Assembly: GCF_003402415.2 (NCBI RefSeq)
Contig: NZ_AP036014.1
Span: 3,100,001 to 3,164,000 of the forward strand
Direction of reading: 5' to 3'
Length of the DNA: 64,000 bases
Source of the DNA: Cupidesulfovibrio sp000226255
GTDB lineage: Bacteria > Desulfobacterota > Desulfovibrionia > Desulfovibrionales > Desulfovibrionaceae
Made by a program: the position numbers and the translations under genes. Every line of letters starts with the position of its first letter. The stretch's first letter is position 1. Positions 54,007 to 63,026 of this stretch are shown here, one piece after another. A model generated the notes under the pieces. That model searched no databases. It was not told the origin of the DNA and saw nothing but the letters and a program-made list of their open reading frames with translations.

Positions 54007-55641
54007 ATGTCTCAGTGGCTCAAGAGCAATGACGTCCTCGGCACCACCAACCGCGGCAACACGGCGGAATCGGGCCTGTGCACCCTGTGCCGTGCCGACT
54101 GCATGGGCAAGTGCGAAACCTGGCTGTCGTGCATGAAGGGGCGGGAAACCCTGTACCCGCGCGACTTCGGCATCGTCACCGCGGGCAGCGGCAACACCAC
54201 TCATGTGGGCGTATCGTACAATTCGCTGCGCATCCAGGGCTACAACTACGGTGCCTGCGGCGTGGGCGAGAAGGCCGCCACCGGCGATGCCCTGTTCACC
54301 GACGTTTCCCTTGCCACCGCCTTCGGCGCGCAGCACAAGACCACCTGCCGCTACCCCCTGATGACCGGCGCGCTGGGCTCCACCTTCGTGGCGGCCAAGT
54401 ACTGGGACGCCTTCGCCACCGGCTGCGCCATCTGTGGCGTGCCCATCGTGGTGGGCGAAAACGTGGTGGGCATCGACCGCGAAGCCGAGCTGCAGAACGG
54501 GCGCATCACCAAGGCCCCCGAGCTGGAACGCCGCATCGACAACTACCTGCGCTACTACGACGGGCACGGCGCCATCATCGTGCAGCTGAACGTGGAGGAC
54601 ACCCGCAACGGCGTGGCCGAATACGTGGCGGGCAAGTACGGCGACAAGGTGATCATCGAGCTGAAGTGGGGCCAGGGCGCCAAGGACATCGGCGGCGAGA
54701 TCGAGGTGAAGAGCCTGGAGTACGCGCAGTTCCTGAAGCAGCGCGGCTACCTGGTGGACCCCGACCCCACCCGTCCCGAAGTGCAGGAAGGCTACCGCAG
54801 CGGCGCGGTGAAGGGCTTCGCCCGGCACAGCCGCCTGGGCTACACCGACCTTTCCGGCTACGAGCAGGTGCGCGAGAACTTCATGACCCAGGTGGCCTAC
54901 CTGCGCTCGCTGGGCTTCGGCCGCATCTCGCTGAAGACCGGCGCCTACGGCATGGAGGCGCTGGCCATGTCCATCCGCCTGGCCTCCGAGTGCGAGCTTG
55001 ACCTGCTGACCATCGACGGCGCGGGCGGCGGCACCGGCATGAGCCCGTGGGACATGATGGAAACCTGGGGCGTGCCGTCCATCCTGCTGCACGCCAAGGC
55101 CGCGGAATACGCGGCCCTGCTGGCCGCCAGCGGCCGCAAGGTTGTGGACATGTCCTTCGCGGGCGGCTTCGCCAAGCCCAGCCAGATATTCAAGGCGCTG
55201 GCCCTTGGCGCGCCCTACGCCAAGATGATCTGCATGGGGCGGGCCATGATGATTCCCGGCTTCCTCGGGTCCAACATCGAGGGCGTGCTGAAGCCGGAAA
55301 ACCGCGCACGCGTCAGCGGCAACTGGGACACGCTGCCCAAGACGGTGACCGAGCACGGCAGCACGGCCGAAGAAATCTTCGCCGGGTACCACGACGTGCA
55401 GGCCAGGATCGGGCGCGAGGCCATGAAGGACCTGCCCTACGGGGCCATCGCCATGTGGACCCTGCTGGACAAGCTGGGCGCGGGCGTGCAGCAGCTAATG
55501 GCGGGCGCGCGCCGCTTCTCGCTGGACCAGATCCGCCGCGAGGACATAGCCTCGGGCAACCGCGAGACCGAGCGCGAGACCGGCATCCCGTTCATCACCG
55601 ACGTGCAGGACGAGTTCGCCAGAGCCATCCTGAAGGGCTAG
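54007..55641 (+). CDS. FMN-binding glutamate synthase family protein
   Basis: The 544-residue protein matches the central FMN/synthase domain of glutamate synthase (LKWGQGAKDIGGE, DLLTIDGAGGGTGMSPWDMMETWGVP, and FAKPSQIFKALALGA), without the amidotransferase and alpha subunits of GltB. The N-terminus adds a cysteine cluster (CTLCRADCMGKCETWLSC, about residues 25-42) and two more Cys (GCAICG). Such stand-alone proteins are common in sulfate reducers and archaea and may not make glutamate from glutamine alone. GGAGG at 53994-53998 sets ATG 54007. Confidence 0.82.
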   Translation: MSQWLKSNDVLGTTNRGNTAESGLCTLCRADCMGKCETWLSCMKGRETLYPRDFGIVTAGSGNTTHVGVSYNSLRIQGYNYGACGVGEKAATGDALFTDVSLATAFGAQHKTTCRYPLMTGALGSTFVAAKYWDAFATGCAICGVPIVVGENVVGIDREAELQNGRITKAPELERRIDNYLRYYDGHGAIIVQLNVEDTRNGVAEYVAGKYGDKVIIELKWGQGAKDIGGEIEVKSLEYAQFLKQRGYLVDPDPTRPEVQEGYRSGAVKGFARHSRLGYTDLSGYEQVRENFMTQVAYLRSLGFGRISLKTGAYGMEALAMSIRLASECELDLLTIDGAGGGTGMSPWDMMETWGVPSILLHAKAAEYAALLAASGRKVVDMSFAGGFAKPSQIFKALALGAPYAKMICMGRAMMIPGFLGSNIEGVLKPENRARVSGNWDTLPKTVTEHGSTAEEIFAGYHDVQARIGREAMKDLPYGAIAMWTLLDKLGAGVQQLMAGARRFSLDQIRREDIASGNRETERETGIPFITDVQDEFARAILKG

Positions 55642-55676
55642 CGCCACCGCGCCGCACGCGCGGCTCGACAATAGAA

Positions 55677-55709
55677 ACGGGGCGGAAACCGTGCAGGTTT
55701 CCGCCCCGT
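55677..55709. terminator. Terminator after the glutamate-synthase-like gene
   Basis: Arms 55677-55690 and 55696-55709 form a perfect 14-bp stem with a 5-base loop. It lies between convergent genes and could serve both. Confidence 0.75.
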
Positions 55710-55717
55710 CTTGCGTG

Positions 55718-55744
55718 CGGTCATGGCGGTCATGGCGGTCATGG
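55718..55744. repeat. 9-base tandem repeat
   Basis: Three copies of CGGTCATGG stand in tandem between the terminator and the end of the M48-like gene. Confidence 0.6.
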
Positions 55745-55771
55745 GCTGGCCACCGCTTTCGGCGGTGCACC

Positions 55772-57007
55772 TTACGGAATCAGGGGTTGCCCTTCCGCCA
55801 GCCGGGCGTCGATCTCGGCCACCGCCCGGGCCAGCCGGGCGGCGCGGGATTGGGCATCGGCCTGCGCGCCCTGCGCGACCTGCCCGACCTGCGCGACCTC
55901 CGCATCGGGCTGCACACGTTGCGACGCGGGCCGCGCCTCGCCCTGCAACACGGCCCGGCGCGACGGCGGCATGGCCGCCAGCGCCTCGAACGCGGCCCCG
56001 GCCCTGCGGTGGTCGTAGCCCGCGCGGGCCATGCAGAACAGGGCCAGCCGGTCGATGTCGTATTCGCGCGGCAGCATGGCCGTGCCCGATGCCTCCGGCC
56101 GGGCCAGTTCGCCCGCCGGGGGCATGCCGTAATACCCGTGCACGCCCGGCCTGTCCGTTCTGTCGCCTTTGGACGACACAGCGCCCGGCGCGGCCGACGT
56201 GGCCCCGCCGCCCTTGGGCTGGCGGATGTGCCGGGCCATCTCGCGGCTCAGCACGGCGGCCAGGTCCGCGTCGTCGGAAAAGTGTTCCAGAAACCCGATG
56301 GTCACGTGAATGGACTGGCCCGTGGTGAAGGCGTCCACGCTGTCGCGCACCTCCACGTCCATGACGGTGTCGCACACGCGATGAAAGCGCACCGGCACGT
56401 CCATGCGCAGGCCGTCCCGCTCCACGGTGTAGGTCACGGTGTCGCCCGCGCCCAGCGCCTTGGTCACCTGCCAGCGCAGGGTGCGCGCCGCCAGCTTGCC
56501 CGTGGGCAGGGGCTGGCCGTTGACGGCGACCAGCACGTCGCCGGGGCGGATGCCCGCCTCCTCGCCGCCGCTGCCGAGCAGCACGCTGATGACCCGATGG
56601 CGCGCGTCCAGCCCGTACTCGCGCGCGTAGGCCTCGCGCCAACGGCGCATTTCCACGAAGGCCCCCAGGTCGCCCCAGCGCACCGAGGACAGCATGTCGT
56701 CCAGAGTGTCGGTGCTTACCACCATCACGCCGTCGTCCAGCACGGTGCGGCCCGCGCACAGCGGCGCGTTGGATTCACGCAGGGCGTAGCCCACGTTCCA
56801 CAGCCGCTCGCGCTGGCACATCCGCCGCTCCACGGAAGCGACAGGCTGGGGGCACTGCTCCTTTTTGGCCTCTACAACGGGGGCCGGGGCCACGGCCCTG
56901 CGGCCGCATCCGGACAACGCCAGCATCAGCAGCACTGCCGCAAGGGCAACCGCAAACAGCGGGGCGAAGCCCGAAACCCACTGCATCCTTCCCCGGAATA
57001 TCGCCAT
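55772..57007 (-). CDS. Degenerate M48-type metallopeptidase-like PDZ lipoprotein
   Basis: The 411-residue precursor has a lipobox LALSGC (Cys34), a PDZ domain (about residues 135-215, GGEEAGIRPGDVLVAVNGQP), and a C-terminal part that follows the M48 peptidase pattern. At the zinc site (near residue 255), where HExxH is expected, the sequence reads REMAR, and the downstream ligand region reads EYDIDRLALFCMARAGYD. Both metal histidines are lost, so it is probably not an active peptidase but a binding protein or decoy. GGAGG sets ATG 57007. It is divergent from the cluster to its right. Confidence 0.75.
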   Translation of the reverse strand: MAIFRGRMQWVSGFAPLFAVALAAVLLMLALSGCGRRAVAPAPVVEAKKEQCPQPVASVERRMCQRERLWNVGYALRESNAPLCAGRTVLDDGVMVVSTDTLDDMLSSVRWGDLGAFVEMRRWREAYAREYGLDARHRVISVLLGSGGEEAGIRPGDVLVAVNGQPLPTGKLAARTLRWQVTKALGAGDTVTYTVERDGLRMDVPVRFHRVCDTVMDVEVRDSVDAFTTGQSIHVTIGFLEHFSDDADLAAVLSREMARHIRQPKGGGATSAAPGAVSSKGDRTDRPGVHGYYGMPPAGELARPEASGTAMLPREYDIDRLALFCMARAGYDHRRAGAAFEALAAMPPSRRAVLQGEARPASQRVQPDAEVAQVGQVAQGAQADAQSRAARLARAVAEIDARLAEGQPLIP

Positions 57008-57701
57008 GCCACCTCCATTCCGGTGCATATTCACGCTCGGGCGGCTTTTTCCCCGTCCGCTGCGAGACATTTTCTACGCGGAACAACCGCCCCGCTGTCG
57101 CCGCATACCGTGTCACGGCAGTTCATGCAAGTCTTCCGTGGAACATCGGGCCGGACAGCACAACCGCACCGCGACATCACATCGTAATACGGCAGAACAT
57201 GCCGCCCCGAAGCATCCTGGAACACGAAGCAAACGCCGTGCCTTGCACGCAGGCACCGCAACAGGTGCGCATGAACGCCACTCCGAGCCCTGGCATGGCA
57301 TTTCCGCGCGCCATCATGTGCCCCGCGCACTCCCGCAACCCGTCCGGCATGTTATGCTGGCGACAGGCTGCGCCGCATCTGCGGAAGCAACGTCGGCAGT
57401 GTGCCGGAAACGCACGGCGACGGGGGCCGCAGATCCATGTCACGCAAACGTAACATCCGGAATATCATTGTAACGCTGCCGCCACCGTCCAGCCATCAAG
57501 GCCCGCCTTGCCCGCGTGTACATGACCGGAAGATCGCGTTCCGGAACCGTCACACGGCGCGAGGAAAGACACTTCGCCCGCGCCGCCGCGCCAGGCGACA
57601 ACAACGGCAGTTGTGACATCCGTGACAACTGCGGCAACTGGCGGCACGCCCGGCATGTTCCGCGCGGAACGGGGCGGCGCGCCCGCATCGGGGTATCCAT
57701 C
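57008..57701. other. Divergent non-coding region before the GAK-like cluster
   Basis: About 690 bases with no gene I can support. An 8-bp inverted repeat with arms 57607-57614 and 57625-57632 and 10-base spacer, and two GTAAC-containing stretches near 57450-57475, are possible regulatory sites. Promoters for both flanking genes must lie here, but I cannot pick them. Confidence 0.45.
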
Positions 57702-58433
57702 ATGGGCAGCAGAAAGACATCCTTCTCCATCACCCGGCAGGAACTGCCCGCCGTGCTGCGGCGCATTGCCGGCGCACTGGAGCGGGACGGCGCGGCCGAG
57801 GCCCCGGCCGGTGGCGAGATCGGCGGCGAAACCGACCCGCTGCTGGCCGCAGGGCTGGGCGAATTCCGCAAGTTCAAGCTCAACGCCAAGCACGCCTTCG
57901 ACCACATGGAGGTGGTGCTCAAGGTCAAGACGCCCGACGCGTCCGCCTTCGGCCCCGATGCCGCCGGAGCGGCAGCGACAGACGACGGCCCCGGCGGCGC
58001 GCGCGCGTCCCGTCTTCCTCACTTGTCGGGCCGCCCCTCGTACAAGTCGCTGAAGAAGCGCATGCGCTCGTCGTTCAAGGCGCTGCGCCAGGCCGTGCAG
58101 GCCGGGACCATGCCCCATCCAGAGGCCGCCGCCTCGTTCCTGGCCGATTCGCTGCTGATGGTGGAATACCCCGGCTACGGCGACGAGCACTACGCGGCCT
58201 ACCGCACGGCCACAGAGGCCCTGCGCGCGGCGCTGGAAGCCGCGCGGCAGACAGCGGGGGCGCAACCCGGCCCTTCCCCCGACGCTGGGGCCGACGCCCC
58301 GCACGATGCTTCCACGCCCACCGCCGCGTCCCCGGTTACGCCCACCGCCGCGCCCCCAATCACGCCTGAAGTCCGCCACGCCGTGGAAGAGCTCTACCGG
58401 CTCATGGTGCTCTGCCATGACCGCTACAAATAG
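57702..58433 (+). CDS. XXXCH-domain protein (GAK-type cluster)
   Basis: The 243-residue protein opens with a short helix-rich segment (TSFSITRQELPAVLRRIAGA) that resembles the start of amphi-Trp proteins. A Lys/Arg-rich middle with RPSYKSLKKRMRSSFKALRQ follows, then an Ala/Pro/Thr-rich linker and a C-terminus ending LYRLMVLCHDRYK with the Cys-His pair at residues 238-239 that gives the XXXCH family its name. The function is unknown. ATG 57702 is chosen by domain start; its ribosome binding site is weak. It is ten bases before the PHP-like gene. Confidence 0.75.
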   Translation: MGSRKTSFSITRQELPAVLRRIAGALERDGAAEAPAGGEIGGETDPLLAAGLGEFRKFKLNAKHAFDHMEVVLKVKTPDASAFGPDAAGAAATDDGPGGARASRLPHLSGRPSYKSLKKRMRSSFKALRQAVQAGTMPHPEAAASFLADSLLMVEYPGYGDEHYAAYRTATEALRAALEAARQTAGAQPGPSPDAGADAPHDASTPTAASPVTPTAAPPITPEVRHAVEELYRLMVLCHDRYK

Positions 58434-58443
58434 GCCGCCCGCC

Positions 58444-59685
58444 ATGAAGATCGTCAAGCCCGTGGCGCGCCAGTGCGCCGACCTGGAAGAACGCCTGAGC
58501 GCCCTTCCTGAAGACGTCACCGAGCAGGAGGACGCCCTGTTCCGCTCGCTGATCGTCACCGACCTGGCCCCGTGGCAGGCCGAGCAGGTAGCCACCCCCT
58601 CGGCGGTCCACGAGGCCCAGCGCGAGGTGCTGGCCACCCACTGGCACCCGGAATTCGTGCCCATGGGCCTCATCCGCCAGCGCTTGGGGGCCATGTTCCC
58701 CGGCCGCGAGGAAGAACTGATCATCCCCACCCAGCACAACGAACTGACCAGTTGGGACGGCTACACCGGGGTGGAGGTGGACTGCTACTCCAGCGGCTTC
58801 AACCAGAAGGTCCAGTTGCTGCTGCATTTCGAAAGCCACCGCGTGGCCTGCGACCACGCCGTGTCCACCGTCGCGCCCGTCGCGCCCGGCGCGCCCGCCC
58901 CTGCCCTGACCGCCCTCGGCGACAAGGCCCACACCCTGCGCTCCATGCTGGCCCACACCCGCAAGTACCGGGCCTCGCAGTTGTACGACTACGTGCGCGC
59001 CGTGGTGCGCCCCGACGACGACGTGGCCGGGCCCGCCGTGCGCGAGACCGGGGCCGACGACGACGTGCTGGCCTTCGCCAGGGTGATGACCGGCAAGTTC
59101 TCGCGCCTGCTGGAAACGCACGGCGCGGACCTACCCGAGGACATGGTCAAGAACAAGCTGTTGCGCAACTTCATCGACGGCTTGCGCGGCGAATGGGAAG
59201 CCACCTTCATCGACAGGGTGCAGGCCTATCTGAAGGCGGTGAAGGAACAGGTGAAGCGGCGCTTTCCGCTCGACTACTTCTACCGGGCCACGGAATTCAT
59301 CGAAGAAGCGCACGGCCTTGGCGGCTGCGTGGTCATTCCGCACCCGGAGCAGTTCTGGCCCATCCTGCTCGCCGAGTACGACGTGGACGGCTACGAGGTG
59401 TGGAACCCCCAGTCCAGCCGGTACACCGAATTCCTCATTTCCGTGGTCAACCGCAAGAACCGGGGGCCGGGTCTTTCGCGCCGTGAAATCCTGGTGTTCA
59501 TGGGCGACGACTGCCACCTGGGCGAAAAGACCCGCCCGCGCGAGCAGCAGGATACGGAAAAGGCCGCGCGCGAGGTGGGCCTGCAACCGGCCTGGGACGA
59601 CCCGGCCGTGCGCAAGCGCCTTTCGCTGACCGGGGTGAGCCGCAGCCGCGTCATCCGGGACTACCGGGCGCGCCTGGCGGGCTAG
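58444..59685 (+). CDS. PHP-like metal-dependent hydrolase domain protein
   Basis: The 413-residue soluble protein is not one I can name. It has spaced motifs like the PHP phosphoesterase superfamily: THWHPEF (near residue 65), IPTQHNE (near 97), GVEVDCYS, IPHPEQFW (near 299) and MGDDCHLGEKT (near 355). The HxH, H-E, HP and DxH pattern could bind two or three metals. The central region has many charged helices. Its place in the middle of the cluster, ten bases after the XXXCH gene, suggests it acts in the same system. PHP assignment is inference from motifs. Confidence 0.65.
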   Translation: MKIVKPVARQCADLEERLSALPEDVTEQEDALFRSLIVTDLAPWQAEQVATPSAVHEAQREVLATHWHPEFVPMGLIRQRLGAMFPGREEELIIPTQHNELTSWDGYTGVEVDCYSSGFNQKVQLLLHFESHRVACDHAVSTVAPVAPGAPAPALTALGDKAHTLRSMLAHTRKYRASQLYDYVRAVVRPDDDVAGPAVRETGADDDVLAFARVMTGKFSRLLETHGADLPEDMVKNKLLRNFIDGLRGEWEATFIDRVQAYLKAVKEQVKRRFPLDYFYRATEFIEEAHGLGGCVVIPHPEQFWPILLAEYDVDGYEVWNPQSSRYTEFLISVVNRKNRGPGLSRREILVFMGDDCHLGEKTRPREQQDTEKAAREVGLQPAWDDPAVRKRLSLTGVSRSRVIRDYRARLAG

Positions 59686-59918
59686 GCCCCAACTTGTCTT
59701 TTCGCCCGCTGGCTTCGTCAAACTTCGTCTGCCATATCGGCCAAATACAACAAGAGTATATTCCCTCATGGCTGACTTGTTTTCCTCGCCAACGAACGAA
59801 AATCCTGCGTTGGGAACGGACCACGGGGGGCATAGGACGCAGCGTCACCCGACCTTCACCCGCGCGGCACGCCGTCGCCCCCGGCGAGCGGCATACACAA
59901 CGCAGACAGGAGACACCC

Positions 59919-60191
59919 ATGAGTTCGGAAGAAAAGTTCGTCTTTGAATCGTTGCAGGACTGCGAATCCATCCGCGCCTTTCTGGAAGCCCTCACCGAGG
60001 GCGTGGGCAGCAAGCACCTGGTGCTGTCCTCGGGCGGCGAGCGCATCGAACTGTACCCGCAGGGCCTCTTGCAGGTGGAGGTGAAGGCCCGGCGCAAGGG
60101 CGGGTCGAGCAAGGTCAGCCTGAAGCTGGAATGGAAGGACGCTCCCCGTGTGGAAACCACCGACAGGACGCTGTCCGTCAGCAGCAATTGA
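59919..60191 (+). CDS. Amphi-Trp domain protein
   Basis: The 90-residue protein has the amphi-Trp family form: an opening strand (EKFVFESLQDCESIRAFLEA), a helix, then VEVKARRKGGSSKVSLKLEW, where the Trp closes an amphipathic strand. CAGGAG at 59907-59912 sets ATG 59919. Members are tiny, lack catalytic residues and recur beside HprK-like kinases and ATP-grasp enzymes, so it is a candidate substrate or carrier. A 233-base gap separates it from the gene before, so it may have its own promoter. Confidence 0.8.
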   Translation: MSSEEKFVFESLQDCESIRAFLEALTEGVGSKHLVLSSGGERIELYPQGLLQVEVKARRKGGSSKVSLKLEWKDAPRVETTDRTLSVSSN

Positions 60192-60327
60192 CGCCCGCGG
60201 CATGGCCGGGGCCGGTGCGCCGCCCCTGGCATGCGCAGGGGCGGCTCCGGCATGGGCAACCGAACGGGCCTGATGGCCTCGGCCCGCACTCTTCAACGGA
60301 CAGTTCCAAAGGCGAGATGATCCGCAC

Positions 60328-62127
60328 ATGATCACCTTCGAAGGACTGAGCGAAAACTTCAGGTTCCTGGTGCTCGAGGTTTCGGGCCAGCTGCGCGCCA
60401 CGCACGAGTTCATGCGTGCCCCCACGCGCGAGCTGTTCGACCGCATCACCGGGCGCGACGACTACATCGACAACCTGAAGACCATCATCGAGAACAAGTG
60501 CTTCTCGCGCATCCATACGGACAACTCGCTGGACCGGCGCGAGATACACCGCATCCGGGCCATCCACACCATTGCCGTGAACCTGGAGCGCATCGCCGAC
60601 TTCTGCGTGAACATCCTGGGGCAGATGGGCCACCTTTCCGACCCCAACAGGCTGCGGGCCGACGAGTACGCCCCCATCTTCGCGGAGATAGAGGCCAGCC
60701 TGAACCGCATCATCCCCGCGCTGGAAAAGGAAGACCTGCCCGCCGCCCTGGCCATCTGCCGCAGCGAATACGAGCTGGACCGGCTGTACGAGGCGGTGTT
60801 TCACCGTATCCTGGCCGAAATGTCCGACGGCCGCAGCGTGCACGACCGCATCACCACCATCTTCATTTTCCGGTACCTGGAACGCATCGGCGACAGCCTG
60901 CTGAACGTGGGCGAGGCGCTGATCTTCAGCGTGCTGGGAGAAAAAATAAAAATAAAACAGTTCGAAGCGTTACAGAAGACGCTATCCACTTCTGGCTTCG
61001 GCGATTCGCTGTCGGACATCGACTTCCGCTCCATCTGGGGCACCCGGTCCGGCTGTCGCATCGGCCGGGTGGAGCGGGTGCGGGGAGCGCGCAGTTCCAC
61101 CGGAGACGCGGAAGGCGGGGGCGGTCCGTCCTGTGACACCGGCGTCGGCGGGGGCAACGGCAATCCCGCGCAGACGGGGCCGGACGGCCAGCCCAGGCCC
61201 GCGCCCGGCGGCCTCGGGTCCATCTACAAGCAGGGCAACAAGAAGAAGATCATCAAGGAGCGGGACAACATCGCCCGCTGGTCCACCCTGTTCCCCAACC
61301 TGGTGCCGGAAATCTTCGGCTACCACGAGGACGACGATTCCGCCGCGCTGCTGGTGGAGTTCCTGCAGGGGTGTACGCTGGACGAAATCGTCCTGACCGG
61401 CGACGTGGAAATCCTGCAGAACGCCATGTTCGTGCTGCTCCAGACCCTGCACGAGATCTGGGAAAAGACGGCCGCGCCCGGCCCGGTTCCCACCGACTTC
61501 ATGCGCCAGATGCGTTCGCGCATGGAGTCCGTGTTGCAGGTGCATCCGGGCCTGCGGCGCGACGGGGTGGACCTGTGCGGCGCGGGGGCCCTGTCCACCG
61601 AACAGCTCATGGACCGCTGCGAGGCCATCGAAAAGACCCTGCCCGCGCCGTTCACCGTGTTCATCCACGGCGACTTCAACGTGAACAACCTGGTCTACGA
61701 CCACGCCCGGCAGGCGGTGCGCTTCATCGACCTGTACCGCTCGCGCGACTGCGACTACGTGCAGGACATTTCGGTGTTCCTGGTCTCCAACTACCGGCTG
61801 CCGGTGTTCGAGCCCGCCCTGCGCCAGCGCATCCGCTGGGTGATGCGCGAATTCCTGCTGTTCGCCACCGGGGTGGCCGCCGAGCGCGGCGACGCCACCT
61901 TCCAGGCGCGGCTGGCGCTTGCGCTGGCCCGCTCGCTGTACACATCCACGCGGTTCGAGCTGAACCATCATTTCGCCAAGGACATGTACCTGCGCTCGCA
62001 CTACCTGATGGAGCGCATCGTGGCCCATCGCGGTTCGTGGGAAAGCTTCCGTCTGCCGACGGAGGTGCTGGACTGCGGCTGCAACGCCATCATGAGGGAG
62101 GAAACGCCGTGCGCATTGGCGTCGTAG
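60328..62127 (+). CDS. PhoU-like / aminoglycoside phosphotransferase-like fusion
   Basis: The 599-residue protein joins two domains. Residues 1-215 are PhoU-like helices with the family signature RYLERIGDSLLNVGEA near 182 and a second set (HTIAVNLERIADF). After a Gly/Pro linker, about 290-560 is an aminoglycoside-phosphotransferase or small-molecule kinase fold with a Gly-rich loop, the catalytic HGDFNVNNL near 446 and the metal-binding IDLYRSRDCDY. The phosphate acceptor is unknown. GGCGAG is a modest ribosome binding site. It overlaps the ATP-grasp gene by 19 bases. Confidence 0.75.
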   Translation: MITFEGLSENFRFLVLEVSGQLRATHEFMRAPTRELFDRITGRDDYIDNLKTIIENKCFSRIHTDNSLDRREIHRIRAIHTIAVNLERIADFCVNILGQMGHLSDPNRLRADEYAPIFAEIEASLNRIIPALEKEDLPAALAICRSEYELDRLYEAVFHRILAEMSDGRSVHDRITTIFIFRYLERIGDSLLNVGEALIFSVLGEKIKIKQFEALQKTLSTSGFGDSLSDIDFRSIWGTRSGCRIGRVERVRGARSSTGDAEGGGGPSCDTGVGGGNGNPAQTGPDGQPRPAPGGLGSIYKQGNKKKIIKERDNIARWSTLFPNLVPEIFGYHEDDDSAALLVEFLQGCTLDEIVLTGDVEILQNAMFVLLQTLHEIWEKTAAPGPVPTDFMRQMRSRMESVLQVHPGLRRDGVDLCGAGALSTEQLMDRCEAIEKTLPAPFTVFIHGDFNVNNLVYDHARQAVRFIDLYRSRDCDYVQDISVFLVSNYRLPVFEPALRQRIRWVMREFLLFATGVAAERGDATFQARLALALARSLYTSTRFELNHHFAKDMYLRSHYLMERIVAHRGSWESFRLPTEVLDCGCNAIMREETPCALAS

Positions 62128-63026
62128 GAACCAAAGGCGGCTGGTCGTCGGAACTGCTGGCCGACACCGTGGGCAGGGCCACCGGGCACCGCCTGCTCAT
62201 CGAAATGGACAAGGTGCGGCTGGACCTGCCGTCGGGCCGCTGCATGTACGAAGGCACCGACCTGTCCACGCTGGACGCGCTGATCATCAAGAAGATCGGC
62301 GCGTGGTACTCGCCCGACCTGCTGGACCGCCTGGAAATGCTGCGCCTGCTCAACGAGCGGGGCTTGCCCATGTTCTCCAGCCCGCTGCGGGTGCTGCGGG
62401 TGCTGGACCGGTTGAGCTGCACCATCACCCTGCAGTCCGGCGACATCCCCATGCCGCCCACCACCATCACCGAAGACGTGGACCACGCGGTTGCGGCCGT
62501 GCGCGACTATGGCCGCGCGGTGTTCAAGCCGCTGTACTCCACCAAGGCGCGGGGCATGACCATCATGCAAGACGGCCCCGACCTGCGAGACAGGGTGGCG
62601 GCCTACAAGGCGGACAACTCCATCCTGTACATCCAGAAGACCATAGAGCTGGAAGGCGGCAAGGATCTTGGCGTGGTGTTCCTGGGGGGAAAGTACCTGA
62701 CCACCTATGCCCGCTGCCGCACCAACGGCAGCTGGAACACCACCACGGTCAACGGCGGCAAGTATGCCCCGTTCGAGCCCCCGGCCGAAGTCATCGCCAT
62801 GGCCGAAAAGGCCCAGGCGCTGTTCGGGCTGGACTTCACCTGCGTGGACGTGGCCCTGACCGATGCCGGCCCGTTCGTCTTCGAGGTGTCGGCCTTCGGC
62901 GGGTTCCGCGGCATTCTGGAAACCAGCGGGCTCGACGCCGCGCAACTGCTGCTGGACCATGTGCAGGACTGCCTGGGAACGGGCGGCTGCGGCACCGCCC
63001 CCACCATCATGGAGCCCGCCGCATGA
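62109..63026 (+). CDS. ATP-grasp enzyme, RimK-like (GAK-type cluster)
   Basis: The 305-residue protein has the ATP-grasp layout of RimK/glutathione-synthase relatives: an N-terminal pre-ATP-grasp domain (VVGTKGGWSSELLADTVG), the lysine strand FKPLYSTKARGM, a linker glutamate region (IQKTIE), and the metal-binding end DFTCVDVALTDAGPFVFEVS. Such enzymes join a carboxylate to an amine through an acyl phosphate. GTG 62109 is set by the upstream GAGGGAGG at 62094-62101, inside the previous gene. Its stop overlaps the next start by four bases. Confidence 0.82.
   Translation: MRIGVVGTKGGWSSELLADTVGRATGHRLLIEMDKVRLDLPSGRCMYEGTDLSTLDALIIKKIGAWYSPDLLDRLEMLRLLNERGLPMFSSPLRVLRVLDRLSCTITLQSGDIPMPPTTITEDVDHAVAAVRDYGRAVFKPLYSTKARGMTIMQDGPDLRDRVAAYKADNSILYIQKTIELEGGKDLGVVFLGGKYLTTYARCRTNGSWNTTTVNGGKYAPFEPPAEVIAMAEKAQALFGLDFTCVDVALTDAGPFVFEVSAFGGFRGILETSGLDAAQLLLDHVQDCLGTGGCGTAPTIMEPAA

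Noticed and set aside
57199..57453. A small open frame in the gap before the GAK-like cluster
   Set aside because: No ribosome binding site, atypical composition and no recognisable domain.
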